A stretch of 64,000 nt of DNA from Cristatella mucedo (GCA_009760855.2 WPIO01000135.1:808001-872000), one strand, 5' to 3'. Positions 12,524-39,946 are shown, counted from the stretch's first letter. Numbers and translations are program-made. The notes: a model not told the origin generated them from the letters alone.

Positions 12524-13397
12524 GGGCAGGTCAAAGTTTAATGCCGAGCTTGCAGCCAGACGCCCGTTGGATGTATTGCTGCCGTACAGGGCCAGCATCG
12601 AATTGTAGTTTTTTACTAGCAGCATGTGCTGCTCAAATAGCTAGCGAAACCATAGCATGCCATGATTCGTTGTGCCGTTCGTTGGTCCTTTCCCGTTACG
12701 ACACTGTTGCTTGGTTGTTTTGCCGTACTAGCCGCCCTTCCCTGATCCCACAAATCGTCCTTTCAGGCAGCATGCACGCGACACGCACGAGGTGGAAGGT
12801 GTCATTGCCTGGGCTTTGAGAGCCCAGCTGCATTAAGTTGCTGACCGTAAGCTGCTGACCGATTGGTGAGCTCAGAGCTGGCAAGGACGAACCCACCGGC
12901 AGTGTAGTGGCTACTTTTCACCAAAGCAGCAGAGCACATGTGCGTTACCGAATGCAGTCCATCTGCCGAGTTCGGATTGAGTCGTGTGTGCTGAGTGAGA
13001 CCGGTGAGCCCTTCTCCCCGAAAGAGAGAAGCCACAAGCCACTACCATCAGTCCCTCTCCTGCCAAGGTCTGGCCTGAAAAAAGAGGCAAAGCTGCAAGC
13101 TCATGTGGTGAGTAGGTCTACCACACATAAGATCAGATGCACTGCCACACGTGGTCAAACGACTAGGATTATTTGCAAACACATCGTTTAGCTCTGTTAA
13201 AGCATTTGACCATAGCTGTGCCAGCAGCATACTTGGCCGAAGCACCCGGCAGTGGACTGTACAGATTTGGTTGTGTGCATTCTATAAGTGTGAGCATACG
13301 TGGAATCGTAATCAATGTATCAGGCTCCTAGGTGTGGCACAATCTAGTCCACATTGTTTAAAAGCAACACCGGCTTGCGATTTAGTGCCCATTCACA
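12524..13397 (-). repeat. Inverted duplication, arm 2 (874 bp, upstream of SCD)
   Basis: Reverse-complement partner of 6271-7144, starting at GGGCAGGTCAAAG and ending where a LINE-A 3' tail (AATAATAATAAAATAATAA) begins. The right border is therefore set by, or coincides with, that LINE insertion. The two arms lie 5.4 kb apart and enclose SCD exon 1 and its promoter. Confidence 0.9.
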
Positions 13398-13590
13398 ATA
13401 ATAATAAAATAATAATGCATGTTTACAGCACCAATGAAGAACTTAATTTCTTTGCAGGCAATTTACATTTGCTGCAAACCAAGCACGATAGAATGGTTAG
13501 TGGTAACATGCTCAATAAACAACAAGAATAATAGGTTAGGGGTGACGTGCACAGGGTTGGCATGCAAATATGGTTAGTGGCAGAATATAC
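13398..13590 (-). mobile_element. LINE-A 3' fragment between inverted-repeat arm 2 and the LTR
   Basis: AATAATAAAATAATAATGC, CATTTGCTGCAAACCAAGC, GGTTAGGGGTGACGTGCAC, ending near the LTR at 13602. Confidence 0.65.
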
Positions 13591-13601
13591 GTGATGGCAG
13601 C

Positions 13602-13899
13602 TGTTGAATGACTGTATCTTTCCGATGCTGTCAAATAGACTTGTCTACGTTGTGGATTCGGATTTGTTACGTTAACGTATGAGCGCTCTTTATCGCTGCC
13701 GAGTTCGTGCTACTGTCGGCGTACCGCTGCATGCTGCATTTGTGCTGCACCTACTAGCAGCTAGCCGTGCTACGAGGTTCTGGCGTCGCCAGTATTCGTC
13801 GCGCGACAGCTGAGATTAGCAATTAGTTAATTAGTTAATTAAGAGCGCTCTGTTTTCGGTTCTATCAAGAAGTGAAAGCCGCACACCACGTTTGTAACA
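13602..13899 (+). mobile_element. LTR of a gypsy-type retrotransposon, followed by a primer-binding site
   Basis: The segment starts TGTTG and ends TAACA, giving TG...CA ends with near-inverted termini. It is followed after a few bases by TGGTGTCGGAAGTG at 13903-13916, which resembles the tRNA-complementary primer-binding site (TGGTGTCAGAAGTG type) of many Ty3/gypsy elements. A short frame starting MNLTEGVLY at 13979 stops after 25 codons. I found no gag-pol and no second LTR, so this is a 5' remnant. It abuts a LINE-A 3' fragment on its left. Confidence 0.5.
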
Positions 13900-14323
13900 T
13901 TTTGGTGTCGGAAGTGTTTGATAATTGCTGAGAACCCTTTGCAACAGTCTCATTGCTTGTGACTCTGTTGGTGAACGATGAACCTGACAGAGGGAGTTCT
14001 GTATCGCGTGCGCGGGTTACGTAGGGAACACGATATTGAGTCATTGAGCGAATAAGTAGCTACCGGCTACGCCAAACTTCAGGATTCAGAAAATCACCAG
14101 CTGAACGTGTTCGAGTTTTGATGCCCTGCTTAACCACAATCAAGCAAATTGACGAAGAAAATTTCCTTTCTTTACGCGAATTATGACTAAATTCTCGGCC
14201 TATGGATGTCCCGAAGCAGTACTGACGGCCGTACAGCATATAGCAGCATTTACACGTAATAGTCCTAAAGTATGGGTACCATGAAAGCAGAGGCATTTCA
14301 ACGTCTGAAGTACTGTCGCCGCG

Positions 14324-14930
14324 CTGGTTTGGCCCACTGGTTAAGCTCAACCCGACCAAGGTCGGACCGAGGTAATGTAATGTAATGTATCTCCGTCTGT
14401 AACTCCACAAAGTCATAAAAACTATGTGGGTGTTACGCAGGAGAGTACTGTATAGCGCACTCACAGCCTAAGCGGCTTTCGGTACGCATTCGGTAGCCAA
14501 CAGACTTCGTCTCAGGCAACAAAGAAAAAGTAGGAAGCATAGCAGGGTCAGGAGAGCAGTTGAGGTAGTGAGTAGCATAGAAGTAGCAGCCCAGGACCGC
14601 TGGAAAAGATGTGCCATAGTCGGCAGTAGGAGAGTAGTTGTCGTTGCGTAAGAATTGTGGAAGCGAGTTCCACAGTCTAGGACCTGCAGAGCTAAAGCTT
14701 CTGTCGCCCACTGTCTTTAAGCGGAGGAATGGGACAGCTAATTTATTGTCCACACAGGACCTCAGGGTACGAACAGGCTGAAACTGATGTAGCAGCTCAG
14801 CTAGGTACGAAGGAGCCAAGCCGTGGCGGGCCTTGTGGGTTAACATCGTGGGCTCGAGCCCCGTGGCATATATGAATTGCCTCAATATTGATTAAGTTCT
14901 CTTAGGGCGCTATTCAAGCGATTTATGTAA
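14324..14930 (+). mobile_element. SINE-B split by a LINE-B insertion
   Basis: The head CTGGTTTGGCCCACTGG with GACCAAGGTCGGACCGAG is at 14324-14371. The remainder, CGTGGGCTCGAGCCCCG to TTCTCTTAGGGCGCTATTC, is at 14848-14930. Between them lies the minus-strand LINE-B piece (14372-14847). The two halves join to one normal SINE-B. Confidence 0.7.
14372..14847 (-). mobile_element. LINE-B 3' end (RT C-terminus) inserted in SINE-B
   Basis: Minus-strand open frame [20 protein letters not shown], then [20 protein letters not shown] and [15 protein letters not shown], the C-terminal region of an L2/CR1-like LINE. It is followed by a 3' UTR and a (CATTA)n-type tail (plus: GTAATGTAATGTAATG). 5'-truncated. 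Confidence 0.8.
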
Positions 14931-16929
14931 TTACACTAGAAACAGTCAGAAATATCTACCATAAATGTCATGGCTAAAGAGCAGTCAGCTGTGAGTAATA
15001 TAAAGTTAGTTCGCTAACGACGGCAGCATGCTCGAATTTTTTAACATGAAGTCTTTCACGGGTGATTGGGCGATCAGTGTAGCACAGCAGCAGCAGGCCA
15101 TTGTTAAAGCTCCGTGAGGAGAAGGGAAGACAGATATACGGTTTGGGAAGACAGAGATTATGATTTTACACGAGATCACAGAAGTGGTTGCTGATAAGGT
15201 GCAGGTGACTGGTACCTTGGCCTTGACTGACGATATGAGGTGCGAAGTATTGCTGAGTGGTCCTGAGTGCTGAGCGGTTCGAAGTGGTCCTGAGCCGGTC
15301 ATAGTCACTGTGGTGCCTGAGACTTTTTTTTTAACTTGATTCGAGACTGCAGCTGTGCGTACTACTGAGGTTATCGACGGCTGCTCTGACGCTGAATCAT
15401 CAGCTTTCCTTTACTGCTAGTCAACTACGGATGGTGTCTGCACTACGAGTAATGCGACTGTTGCCAAACCACGTAAAGTGCACGATGAGGACTTTTGTTT
15501 CTGGGTTGATGTGCAATTCTATGTCGATGCCTCGAATGCCAGTGCTTTACCATGCCGTGAGGACTGCTTCTGTATTTCGCCAGTTCAACGTTTGAGCGGC
15601 GATTGCTCTTGCCTTTTTTGCCGCCGTAATGAATTTCTCTTACGCACTATGATATGTACGAGACTTCTTCTTCGATAGTGTCATCACAAGCTAGTGAACG
15701 CGATGCCTCCATCATCGAGTTTGTGAATGTCAACCAGCGTCGAGGGGTCACGTTACCGCTTGTCACCGTTACTAGTGCTTTGCTTGTGGTCAGGTTCTGT
15801 CCGGACGACGCGGAAGCCGCTATTTGTAATTTTCGGCGATGGGACATTGGTAAATAAGCGGTTCTCTCATTGCCTACTGAACGCTTACAAACTAAATTCT
15901 CAGTGTAAAATAAAAGTATTACGGAATTAGAATATGTGCACTCTCGTCGGATCCGGTGCCGTCAAACGTCCACAAACTCGTGCAAGGGGGCTAAAGTAAC
16001 CAAGAAATATTCCGTACGAGTTTCTACGGCGGCCAGTTGACGGCCCGAGGATCGATCGCTGCAGCAGAGTAGGCGGTCTGAGTCGCGGCTGCAGCTGCTA
16101 ATGGCAGCAGCACAGATCACAAGAGACAAGGGCAATTTAAAAGAAAACGGAATTCCGCCTTCGGAAATCTGTCGTTGATCCAAACACAACGAGCAGGACA
16201 GCGAGGACTGATCGTTCGAAGCGGTATCTAACTAAAACTATGCACGAACCTGAACGCTTCTGTGTAGAGCTGGGCGCAGATAGCGTGTAGGCCGCTTAGA
16301 TGGCAGATGGGCCGCTTCATTATCGTGCTGTCGTGCGACGCTTTTCAAGCATTCCGGTAGCGTCTCCACGCAATGTGCTGCACATATAAGTAGGAGCATA
16401 TGGATCTGGATATATATGGATCTGCCTTCAAGAGAGTCAGCTCCGTTGCTTGAGCGGAGTCAAAGCTACTCCCGAAGCACCTCTTGAGCGCTCCAGCTTC
16501 GAGTACAGCTCTTGAAAGGGGCCTCTGGAGCTCACGGAGCCACCCAGCTGTTTAATTACCGAACGATGATTTCCAGAGGACAGCCGTAGATTTTTACGGG
16601 CTTTTTGACGATAAAACTCTTTTTGGTACTTAAAGCTAGGATAGCAGTTTTGAGCTAGCCAATTGACCGCCCCTCGGCAGGCAATGTACCTAAGAGATTT
16701 CTTACATGTGGATGCGTTGAGTGACCGGCAGGGGAACCCCCACCTGATGCGGAGCGAACAGGTCAATAACTTCCTATAGGGCGTGGCAGATGGCAGGGTA
16801 TGGCAGGCTCTGCCATGTCCGAAATCAAAGCTTACCGTTAACTGTGGATAAGATTAATCTATCTGGATTCATCTTCATTATACATTATAATTCAATTAAT
16901 AATTAAATAGGTGAAATATATATCGCATG

Positions 16930-16972
16930 TCAAGATCTTCATGAGTATTCATCAAGATGTTCATGAGTATTC
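16930..16972 (+). repeat. 21-bp tandem pair in the AGPAT5 upstream region
   Basis: CAAGATCTTCATGAGTATTC and CAAGATGTTCATGAGTATTC lie head to tail with a 22-base period, about 90-130 bases before the AGPAT5 start codon. They could be a regulatory duplication; not a known motif. Confidence 0.5.
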
Positions 16973-17060
16973 CGTACCGCGGCTGTTAACGAGGCCTTAA
17001 TAAAACGCCTACAGCGAGGCCAGCTGTGTTCATTCTCTGGTCGTCGGTCTTTTGCCCACA

Positions 17061-33036
<15,976 letters not shown>

Positions 33037-33774
33037 CGTGCTGCCCAAAAGCAGACACAAGAGCTGGAATGCACAAAGCTGTCGAGCGTCATAGCGCCCA
33101 GCCGGCTTTCGGTCTTATTTTGCCGCTTTCCTCTATATCCATCCCCCCTCCGAACGTTGTACATCGGTGACCCGATTGTAGGTGGTGGCAGACCCCCTCC
33201 CCCCCCCCCCGTGCTACACAGGAAGCTGCTTTTGACTTTGCTTTGTCTATTTAGCTGCTGCTGCTGCTGCATGGCACTGTTGCCTGTAATTAGAAAGCTG
33301 CAGAATTAGCGATCGTGTGATATCGCCTGTGATGTGCCAATGTATTGATCGCCCTGGCAGTTAACTATCTATCTCTTTGTACTGAAAAGGCTGCAGTTGT
33401 GATCAAATGAGACAATTTGGTGCCCTGGTGATGCTTCTCTGTTGATACTGTCTGGCGAGGGTTGTTCTTGCTGTGTGTCTCATGCGTTAGCTTGCTGGTC
33501 CCGGACGCTGTGTCCAGCTGTGACCCCACACGAGCCGACAGGCTCCATACAGGCAGCAGCATACACCATTGCAGATTATGTATTGCACGTTGATGAGGCA
33601 ATGCATGAGCCAACCAAAAGTGCTTACTTGGGGATAATGCTTGACCATCGTGAAACTTCCGACTCGGAATATAGGTTCAGTCCCAGCATGTATCGGTATT
33701 GTTTTGTCCTGGTTAATGTAGTGGCAAAATGAGGCTTTCAATGCTTATGTATGTGTATATGCATTTATGTATAT

Positions 33775-34620
33775 CGGTCTGTAACTCCATAAAAACTAAG
33801 TGAGTGTTACGCTGAAGACTTGTCTTTATCACACTCAAAAGCTTAAGCTGCTTTTGATGCTAATGCACTAGCCAACGGACGAGATCTCATACAACGATGA
33901 GCTAGTGAGAAACATAGCTGAGTCGGAAAACGAAGTGAGTAGTATGGCAATGGCTGCGATGGATGGCTGCAGAGAATGTGCCTGAGTTGGCATTGGGAGA
34001 GAAAATGTCTGCCTAATAATAGATATAAATAAAATATGATTCGTTTGTATAGAGTCCTGAGAGAACTGAAGCTCTATCCAGGTGCTTCACATATTCCGCA
34101 GGGCTCGAGTCCACGACCTCGGTAGTCTTGTACCTTGTACCTCTGGTACCTTGACCTCGATTGCCAAAGGCAAGCACCTTCACTCCTGGGTTAACCCGGG
34201 ACGGTGGAATTGTGGAAGTGAGTTTTACAGTCTAGGATCTGAAGAACAAGAGCTTCTGTCGTCAACGGTCTTTCAGTTTGGCTCAAGAATGACCTTGGGC
34301 TCGAGAGGAGGATTAAGCCGGTTCGGCAGTTTAACTAGGTAGGAAGGAGCCAAGCTAAGACTGGCCTCGTAGTTCAGAGTTAGAATTTAGAATTGTTTGT
34401 GTCGGTTGATCAATCATAGCTCTTTCGGCAAAAGGGACACGTGGCTGACTGAGATTTTCTGACCAACGTTGCAGCCGCATCAATCACCGACTGTAGAGGT
34501 TTGGTGGCTTTTTTTTATAGCCCAGCCAAAACTGAATTACAATAGTCCATCCTTGAAAGGAACGGTGAGCTAGCAAATCTTTAGCCAGTCATCGCGTTAG
34601 GCAGTCCCTAATCTTGGATA
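33775..34620 (-). mobile_element. Old LINE-B 3' region
   Basis: The plus strand shows decayed LINE-B 3' UTR (TCTGTAACTCCATAAAAAC) and the antisense of the GPRLWNS and HKAR regions (GGAATTGTGGAAGTGAG, TAGGAAGGAGCCAAGC). It is interrupted by SINE-B at 34.0-34.2 kb. The left and right limits are approximate. Confidence 0.5.
34026..34195 (-). mobile_element. SINE-B, antisense
   Basis: Family tail TTTGTATAGAGTCCTGAGAG read on plus, then CACATATTCCGCAGGGCTCG and the tRNA-like head. It sits between two old LINE-B segments, so it inserted into that LINE. Confidence 0.65.
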
Positions 34621-35561
34621 TGGATCAAGGCTTCCTTTCAGTAGTATATGCATGTTTTGTAACTTCTGCTACTTGTATCCATGATGTCCATGACGATTAT
34701 GCACGATCTAAATATGTGCGTCGTAGGTACAGTCGACTCTGCGTATAAGAATATTGGATATGGGAATACTGGCTCTGCCTATAAAAATAGCCATTTCACA
34801 TCCCAGATTTCCTCTAGATATAGTCTCACTCTGCATATGTGAATACTTTGTCTAAAAGAATGGCTATTTGCCGGCCCAAGCTTATTCTTGTAAGACGACT
34901 GTACATGTGTGCATGCTGTATCTGCTAACGGCTTGTGCACATCAACACAGGGCTGTGTAGATAAAATGTCAGAATAGCGATCTGTTTAGATAGCATGCGA
35001 GTGTCTTCAGTTACATTTAAGTGGGAGGCATTTACAACCAGGATCTTATGAGAAAGCTGATTAATATCGATGACAAGTACTGTATCGTACAAGTCTAATT
35101 ATGAGTCAGCTACAACTTAATTACATATACAATTTCTAAAGTCACAAAAGCACTCTCAAAACCAAAATCAGAGGCAATAGAAAGCATTAAAAAGTGCACG
35201 AATATAAAAATGGCTGACTGATACTTATCCGTACTGTATTTGTCGCTTTAGACATTTGGAAACGCTTTGCATTAATGAAAGGAGCCAGCTCTTGTCATTA
35301 AGAAGACCTTACCTGAAGTTTCAGACCACTTTGCCGGAAATGAGGCAGATGCTTTCGTCTGTGGAAGCTTATTATTAGTGACTAAAATACCACAGAAAGC
35401 TGTGCTTGCACTTTAAGGCTGGCATCATCAGCCGGCAAGCATGCTGACTGGCTTTGGAGGCATGAAACTTGAGAACCAGTTCTCAAAGAGGATCTGTAGA
35501 TTACGATCACATGGTTAGTATTTTTCATTTGTTTGGCACCTTTAATAATAGCTGATTTAAC

Positions 35562-35668
35562 AGCCTATTTTGTATAGCGACAGAAAAGACTCTACGGCTA
35601 TCACAACGGCTTACAGCAGCGATAAAAATCACCTGCCGCAGGATTCGAACACATGACCTCCGGACCGA
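35562..35668 (-). mobile_element. SINE-A-like fragment, antisense
   Basis: Reverse complement shows GTTCGAATCCTGCGGCAG (box B), a GATAGCCGTAGAG body and CGCTATACAAAATAGGC at the 3' end. Confidence 0.6.
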
Positions 35669-35689
35669 GTTCCTGAAAACCAACCTCGT

Positions 35690-35830
35690 AAAAGAACTTA
35701 ATCTCTATTCTAGCACTGCACATATACCACGGAGTTCGAGCCCACGATCTTGGTTATCGAATTCATTCGCCTTGACCTCGGTTCGAGGCGAGAGCCTGTG
35801 GGAGCCACTGGGCCTAACCAGTGGAGCCAC
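35690..35830 (-). mobile_element. SINE-B, antisense
   Basis: Has AAGAACTTAATCTCTATTC, ATACCACGGAGTTCGAGCCC and a head with an internal duplication of the GACCTCGGTTCGAGGCG part. AGPAT5-RNF146 spacer. Confidence 0.65.
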
Positions 35831-36412
35831 GATGCTAGTGGCTGCCCCGACGACGGTGATAGTACGATTTGTTTGGTCAATTGGCCACTCGCTAATTTAC
35901 TTCCAGCCTTATTTCATTATTTTTGTTTTTCCTATTGACGGTTTTTAATATTAATAAATATTTAAATAACGTCTGAGGACCACATATTTTTCTAGGAATT
36001 TCGCATGCACTGGCAAGAGGGCGGAAGCGTACCGATTGGTTAGTCATGCGAAGTAGTAACATGCGAAGTTTCAGAACACAAAGGCACAACGAGGACGATT
36101 CAATCGTATGGAGCAAAGGCTGTGAGGAAAAGGTAGGAGTGTATCGTCTTTGAATGTAGCTAAACTAGATGACCGGATGTCAGTCTGTTGTGAGAACCAA
36201 GCTCCATGAGCATACTAAATGAAAAAAATGTCTCCATGAGATTTGACGCTCGTCAGAGACAACAGAAAGACTAATTAGAAGAGCGGATCTCGCTTTTGAA
36301 GCCCTCATTAAGAAGTATTACAATGCTACCGGCTGGATCAAGAGAGTGAAAGACCCCACAGTTTTCGTCAGGCGAGTAATAGAAGTCCAGACGGATCCTT
36401 TGCAGCAAATGT

Positions 36413-36479
36413 AAAGCGCTTAGAAAGAGATTTGAGTTCTCTGAGGGCGCTTTATCAAGAGCATTATTATTATTATTAT
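36413..36479 (+). mobile_element. LINE-A 3' tail fragment
   Basis: CAGCAAATGTAAAGCGCTTA, GAGTTCTCTGAGGGCGC and a (TTA)n tail, sense. Confidence 0.7.
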
Positions 36480-36689
36480 GTAACTAATGCATGAATCTTA
36501 CCACTAATGGATGCATGAATAGTGCGTGAACTTATCTAAGCAAGCCCGAAGTTTTTCATTGTTAAGTAGATGAAAAAGTAAGTAGACGAGTGCAGAGCTA
36601 CTTCGTGTAGTGAGTCATTTTGGTATAGAACACCCAGATTGTGTGCTGAGGCTATTGCAGAGATGGTAGCCGAGCCAATTTAGATGGTT

Positions 36690-36790
36690 ACGCTTTCATT
36701 GCTGATACACTAGGTTTGCCTATGGCTAGTAAGTTGGATTTATCCTCATTCAGTTTGAGAAATTCTGCTTCCATCCAAGTGCTAATGCCA
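36690..36790 (-). mobile_element. LINE-A RT core fragment
   Basis: Antisense ISTWMEAEFLKLNEDKSNLL followed by AIGKPSV matches [23 protein letters not shown] / MGKPSV just after the YADD block. Confidence 0.7.
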
Positions 36791-36992
36791 GCAATACATA
36801 CGGCAAGGAGAAGAGAGACTGGGAATGATGGGAAACTGGGAAGGATTAAAGCACATAGATACGCATGCATTGCATCTCCATAACAATGAAAGCCTGGATT
36901 GTGCTTTTAAATAACGTCGGAAGAGGAAGAGTATGCAATGCAAAATGAAGTGAAGTGGATCTTGGGGCACGCGATTCTTCAAGGGGGCACAC

Positions 36993-37130
36993 TGAATAAC
37001 AATAATAGTAATACATTTCTTTAGCGAACTCAGCGAACTTAATCCCTTTCCAGGCACTTTACAAATGCTGTAAATGAAACATAATCAAAAGGTTAGTGTA
37101 AACATGCACAATGTCAAAAGCGTAGGGCTG
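36993..37130 (-). mobile_element. LINE-A 3' tail fragment
   Basis: AATAATAGTAATACATTTC, AATCCCTTTCCAGGCACTTT and AAAGGTTAGTGTAAACATGC. Confidence 0.55.
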
Positions 37131-37214
37131 AATGACCGGTGCCTGTTGACGTCTGCTTTCTTAATTTCCCACTGAGAACGGCCCTGAAACATTTTAGTAT
37201 AGTGCGTGTGCTGC

Positions 37215-37718
37215 CTAATGTAATGTATCTCCGTCTGAAACTCTACAAAGTCGTAAAGACCATGTGGGTGTTACGCAGGAGAGATGTGTTTATCGCACTC
37301 ACAGCCTAAGCGGCTTTCGGTACGCATTCGGTAGCCAACAGACTTCGTCTCACGCAACAAAGAGAAAGTGGGAAGCATAGCAGAGTCAGGAGAGCAGTTG
37401 AGGTAGTGAGTAGCATGGAAGTAGCAGCTCATGATCGCTGAAAAGGATGAGCCATAGTCGGCAGTAGGAGAGTAGTTGTCGTTGCGTAAGAATTGTGGAA
37501 GCGAGTTCCACAGTCTAGTACCTGCAGAGCTGAACCTTCTGTCGCAAACGGTCTTGAAGCGGAGGAATTAAAAAGGATCTAGGATCTGTAGAGCTAAAGC
37601 TTCTGTAGCCAAAGGTCTTTAGGCGGAGGAATGGAACAGCTAATTTATTGTCCACACAGGACCTGAGGGCGCGAACAGGCTGAAACTGATGCAGCAGTTC
37701 AGCTAGGTACGAAGGGTG
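37215..37718 (-). mobile_element. LINE-B 3' end with internal duplication
   Basis: Tail TAATGTAATGTATCTCCG and antisense RT C-terminus as at 14.4 kb. A block around GCAGAGCTGAACCTTCTGTC is repeated as GTAGAGCTAAAGCTTCTGTA about 60 bases on. Confidence 0.75.
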
Positions 37719-37779
37719 CTTAGACGAGACTACATGCGTTCAGAGACTATGTAATCACCGATACACTAATTACTATAAT

Positions 37780-38290
37780 GGTAGTGATAAGATATTTGTA
37801 TAGCACCCTCGGACAACCTGATTACCTTTAAGCACTTGACCAATGCTATAAAGAAGACCTGTCCATATGGTAGACGATTAACTTCGTGGTGTCAGCCCGA
37901 ATAACCACGCAAAGGACGATCCGCGGGGACCCAGCAAATGCTGCGAGGAATTCGAGGTCCATTGTTAACTTCTGTTTAATTATCGTAAAGTCTGGAATGT
38001 CGTGAATCAGTCGAGACTGAATTCCAGGCTTTGGGAGCAGACGAACTAATGGGGTGGTCTCCAAGATATTTGAAATTGATTCGAGGCGCAGCTAAGCGAC
38101 TTGAGTCAGAGGAACTGGTGGTACGATGCCTAGCGCGATTGAGAAGTGGTTCTGATAGATGGGCCGGAGCAAGAGAATGGAGAATGGAGGACCTACAAGA
38201 GAGTGGCAAAAGGTTGAAGTTGATGAGAAGCCGGAGCAGCAGAATCAGCAAATCAGAAGTGATGCGTGATGTGGCACTGTTCACGACATA
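37780..38290 (-). mobile_element. LINE-A 3' fragment with RT C-terminus
   Basis: Antisense APAHLSEPLLNRARHRTTSS, then PRINFKYLGDHPISS and APKAWNS, and a 3' UTR with GCACCCTCGGACAACC. It lacks the short (TTA)n run. Confidence 0.65.
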
Positions 38291-38394
38291 ACAGGCAGCT
38301 TTTAGAGTTTTGCACCAATTGTAATTCCTTATTTTGCGGAATGTATTGCGTCATTTATTTCAGGAAAATGATAAGGTGGCCTTGGTTTATAAGC

Positions 38395-38522
38395 CTTGGT
38401 TTGACTCATGGGTTTAAGATGCTTGCCTTTGACGAATGAGATCGTGGGCGCGAGAACTGCGACATATGTGATGCGCCTGGACAGAGATTAAGTTCTCTCA
38501 GGGCAATATACAAATAAATTAA
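38395..38522 (+). mobile_element. SINE-B, sense, diverged
   Basis: Decayed head with GATCGTGGGCGCGAGAAC, then GTGATGCGCCTGGACAGAG and TAAGTTCTCTCAGGGC. Confidence 0.65.
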
Positions 38523-38847
38523 ATGTTAGATATAGAGTTAACAGAAGTTGAGGTGACATGGAACTCTCTACTAAATTCTTATGCAGGGACATCTCCTCAG
38601 TGGCCGCCGACTTTGACACTTTCTTTCCAGGAGTACAGCATATATGGCATTTACGAATTCGACTCTCTTAGCTTCTCGCACTGTTTTCTCTGCTTGAGAT
38701 AAATTCTGTTACTAACCCTTTTGGGACGAGAGGAAGTATGGGGATCAGAGCTAGGGCAATGGAATAAAAGCTGACGAGACGTAAGATGACGGAGCGTCTG
38801 ATAGACACTTTGCTGCAGAAGCACTCCATCTTGCCGACTGAATATAT

Positions 38848-38986
38848 ATATATTTCATTTGTATAGCGTCCCAAGAGAACTTAATCTATTCAGGCGCTTT
38901 AAATATGCCTCGGGGTCGAGCCCACGACCTCAGCCACACCTTGGTCGGGGCAAGCACCTTTACCACTGGACCAAACCAGCTTGTTG
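38848..38986 (-). mobile_element. SINE-B, antisense, fairly complete
   Basis: On plus it reads TTTGTATAGCGTCCCAAGAG, GGCGCTTTAAATATGCC, TCGAGCCCACGACCTCAG and CACTGGACCAAACCAGC, i.e. tail to head in order. Confidence 0.75.
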
Positions 38987-39677
38987 ACCCTTTCTCTGAT
39001 CTTTTACTTTCACACTCGCAGCTAACTAGTTCTGCCCACATAAGCTAACGTTGTGCAAGAAGTTCCATCGAGGGAACAGTAAATGTTCATATTTGGCTGC
39101 ACGAGTTCTCGTGCAGTGTTATCATGTGAAATGCTGTGCCTAGTGCTTTTCTATACCCCCCCAGGCACGCCAAAGTATAATTGGTAGGCCCCCCACATCT
39201 CAGCAAACGTTTTCATTACAGTATATTTTCGCTATTGTCTTGATATATTGTCTCCACATATCAACATGCATCCTGGGTGCAAGCCATCTCTTGATGTAAT
39301 GGCAATAAAATATGGCATTTCACTATCCTCTTACTCTGCAATAAAGTACAACATAACTACTAAAATGTCAGTTTAAGGCACCAGCACACTTCTATGGATA
39401 TTACTCGATAGTGTGATGTCCCACTAACCCTGACTTAATTCAGTTTAGCAGCACTACGCATGCCATCTTGTATGTGACAACTTTACATGTGCACCGTGCC
39501 TAACAGGAGAATATCCAGATGAACATTTTCTGACCGTTTAAGGAATCATCATTTATGTGCTTATTCCTAAAACGATTTGTGCATGCTATTGTCACTGGTA
39601 AGTTTACATGATTTTTTTCAGCTATGTGGTGATGATACCTTGGAAGAGATTTCCCTTTCTTAGGGTACTACACAAAC

Positions 39678-39755
39678 ATAATTCAATTTGCATAGCGCCC
39701 TAAGAGAACATCTCTATTCCTTCGCTTCGCATATGCCAGGGGGCTCCAAGGGTAC
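39678..39755 (-). mobile_element. SINE-B 3' fragment
   Basis: TTTGCATAGCGCCCTAAGAG to ATATGCCAGGGGGCTCC; the tRNA-like head is missing. Confidence 0.6.
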
Positions 39756-39766
39756 AGTGATTATTG

Positions 39767-39946
39767 GTGAGCCGTGATGGCACACTGGGTAAGGCGGTTG
39801 CTTTCACGATCTCGGTCCCGAGGTTGTGGGTTCGATTCCTGCGGTGTGCGATTCTTTATCGCCACTGCAAGCGGTGGTGATAGCCGTAAAGGCTCTTCTG
39901 TCGCTATACAAAAAGAGGCTGTTTAATCAACTAGGATTTATTTATG
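39767..39946 (+). mobile_element. SINE-A (tRNA-derived), young copy
   Basis: Nearly the same sequence as the 24.4-kb copy from GTGAGCCGTGATGG to the GGATTTATTTATG tail, with intact A and B boxes. It lies directly beside a SINE-B fragment in the AGPAT5-RNF146 spacer. Confidence 0.85.

Larger units (their letters stand above)
8231..17060. other. Intergenic spacer between SCD and AGPAT5 (head-to-head)
   Basis: About 8.8 kb. Apart from the repeats listed separately, it has GC-rich islands at 9.2-9.5 and 10.0-10.2 kb. Stretches at 8.6-9.2, 10.3-11.0, 11.8-12.5 and 14.9-16.9 kb hold only short unsupported open frames; I see no recognisable gene in them. Confidence 0.7.

Noticed and set aside
15475-15860. 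Two adjoining plus-strand frames (starting at 15478 and 15654) followed by AATAAA at about 15909
   Set aside because: They show no recognisable domain and are in different frames without a clear junction. They could be remains of the LTR element.
16437-16766. 109-codon minus-strand frame upstream of AGPAT5
   Set aside because: No similarity recognised and no splice or promoter support; its length is compatible with chance.
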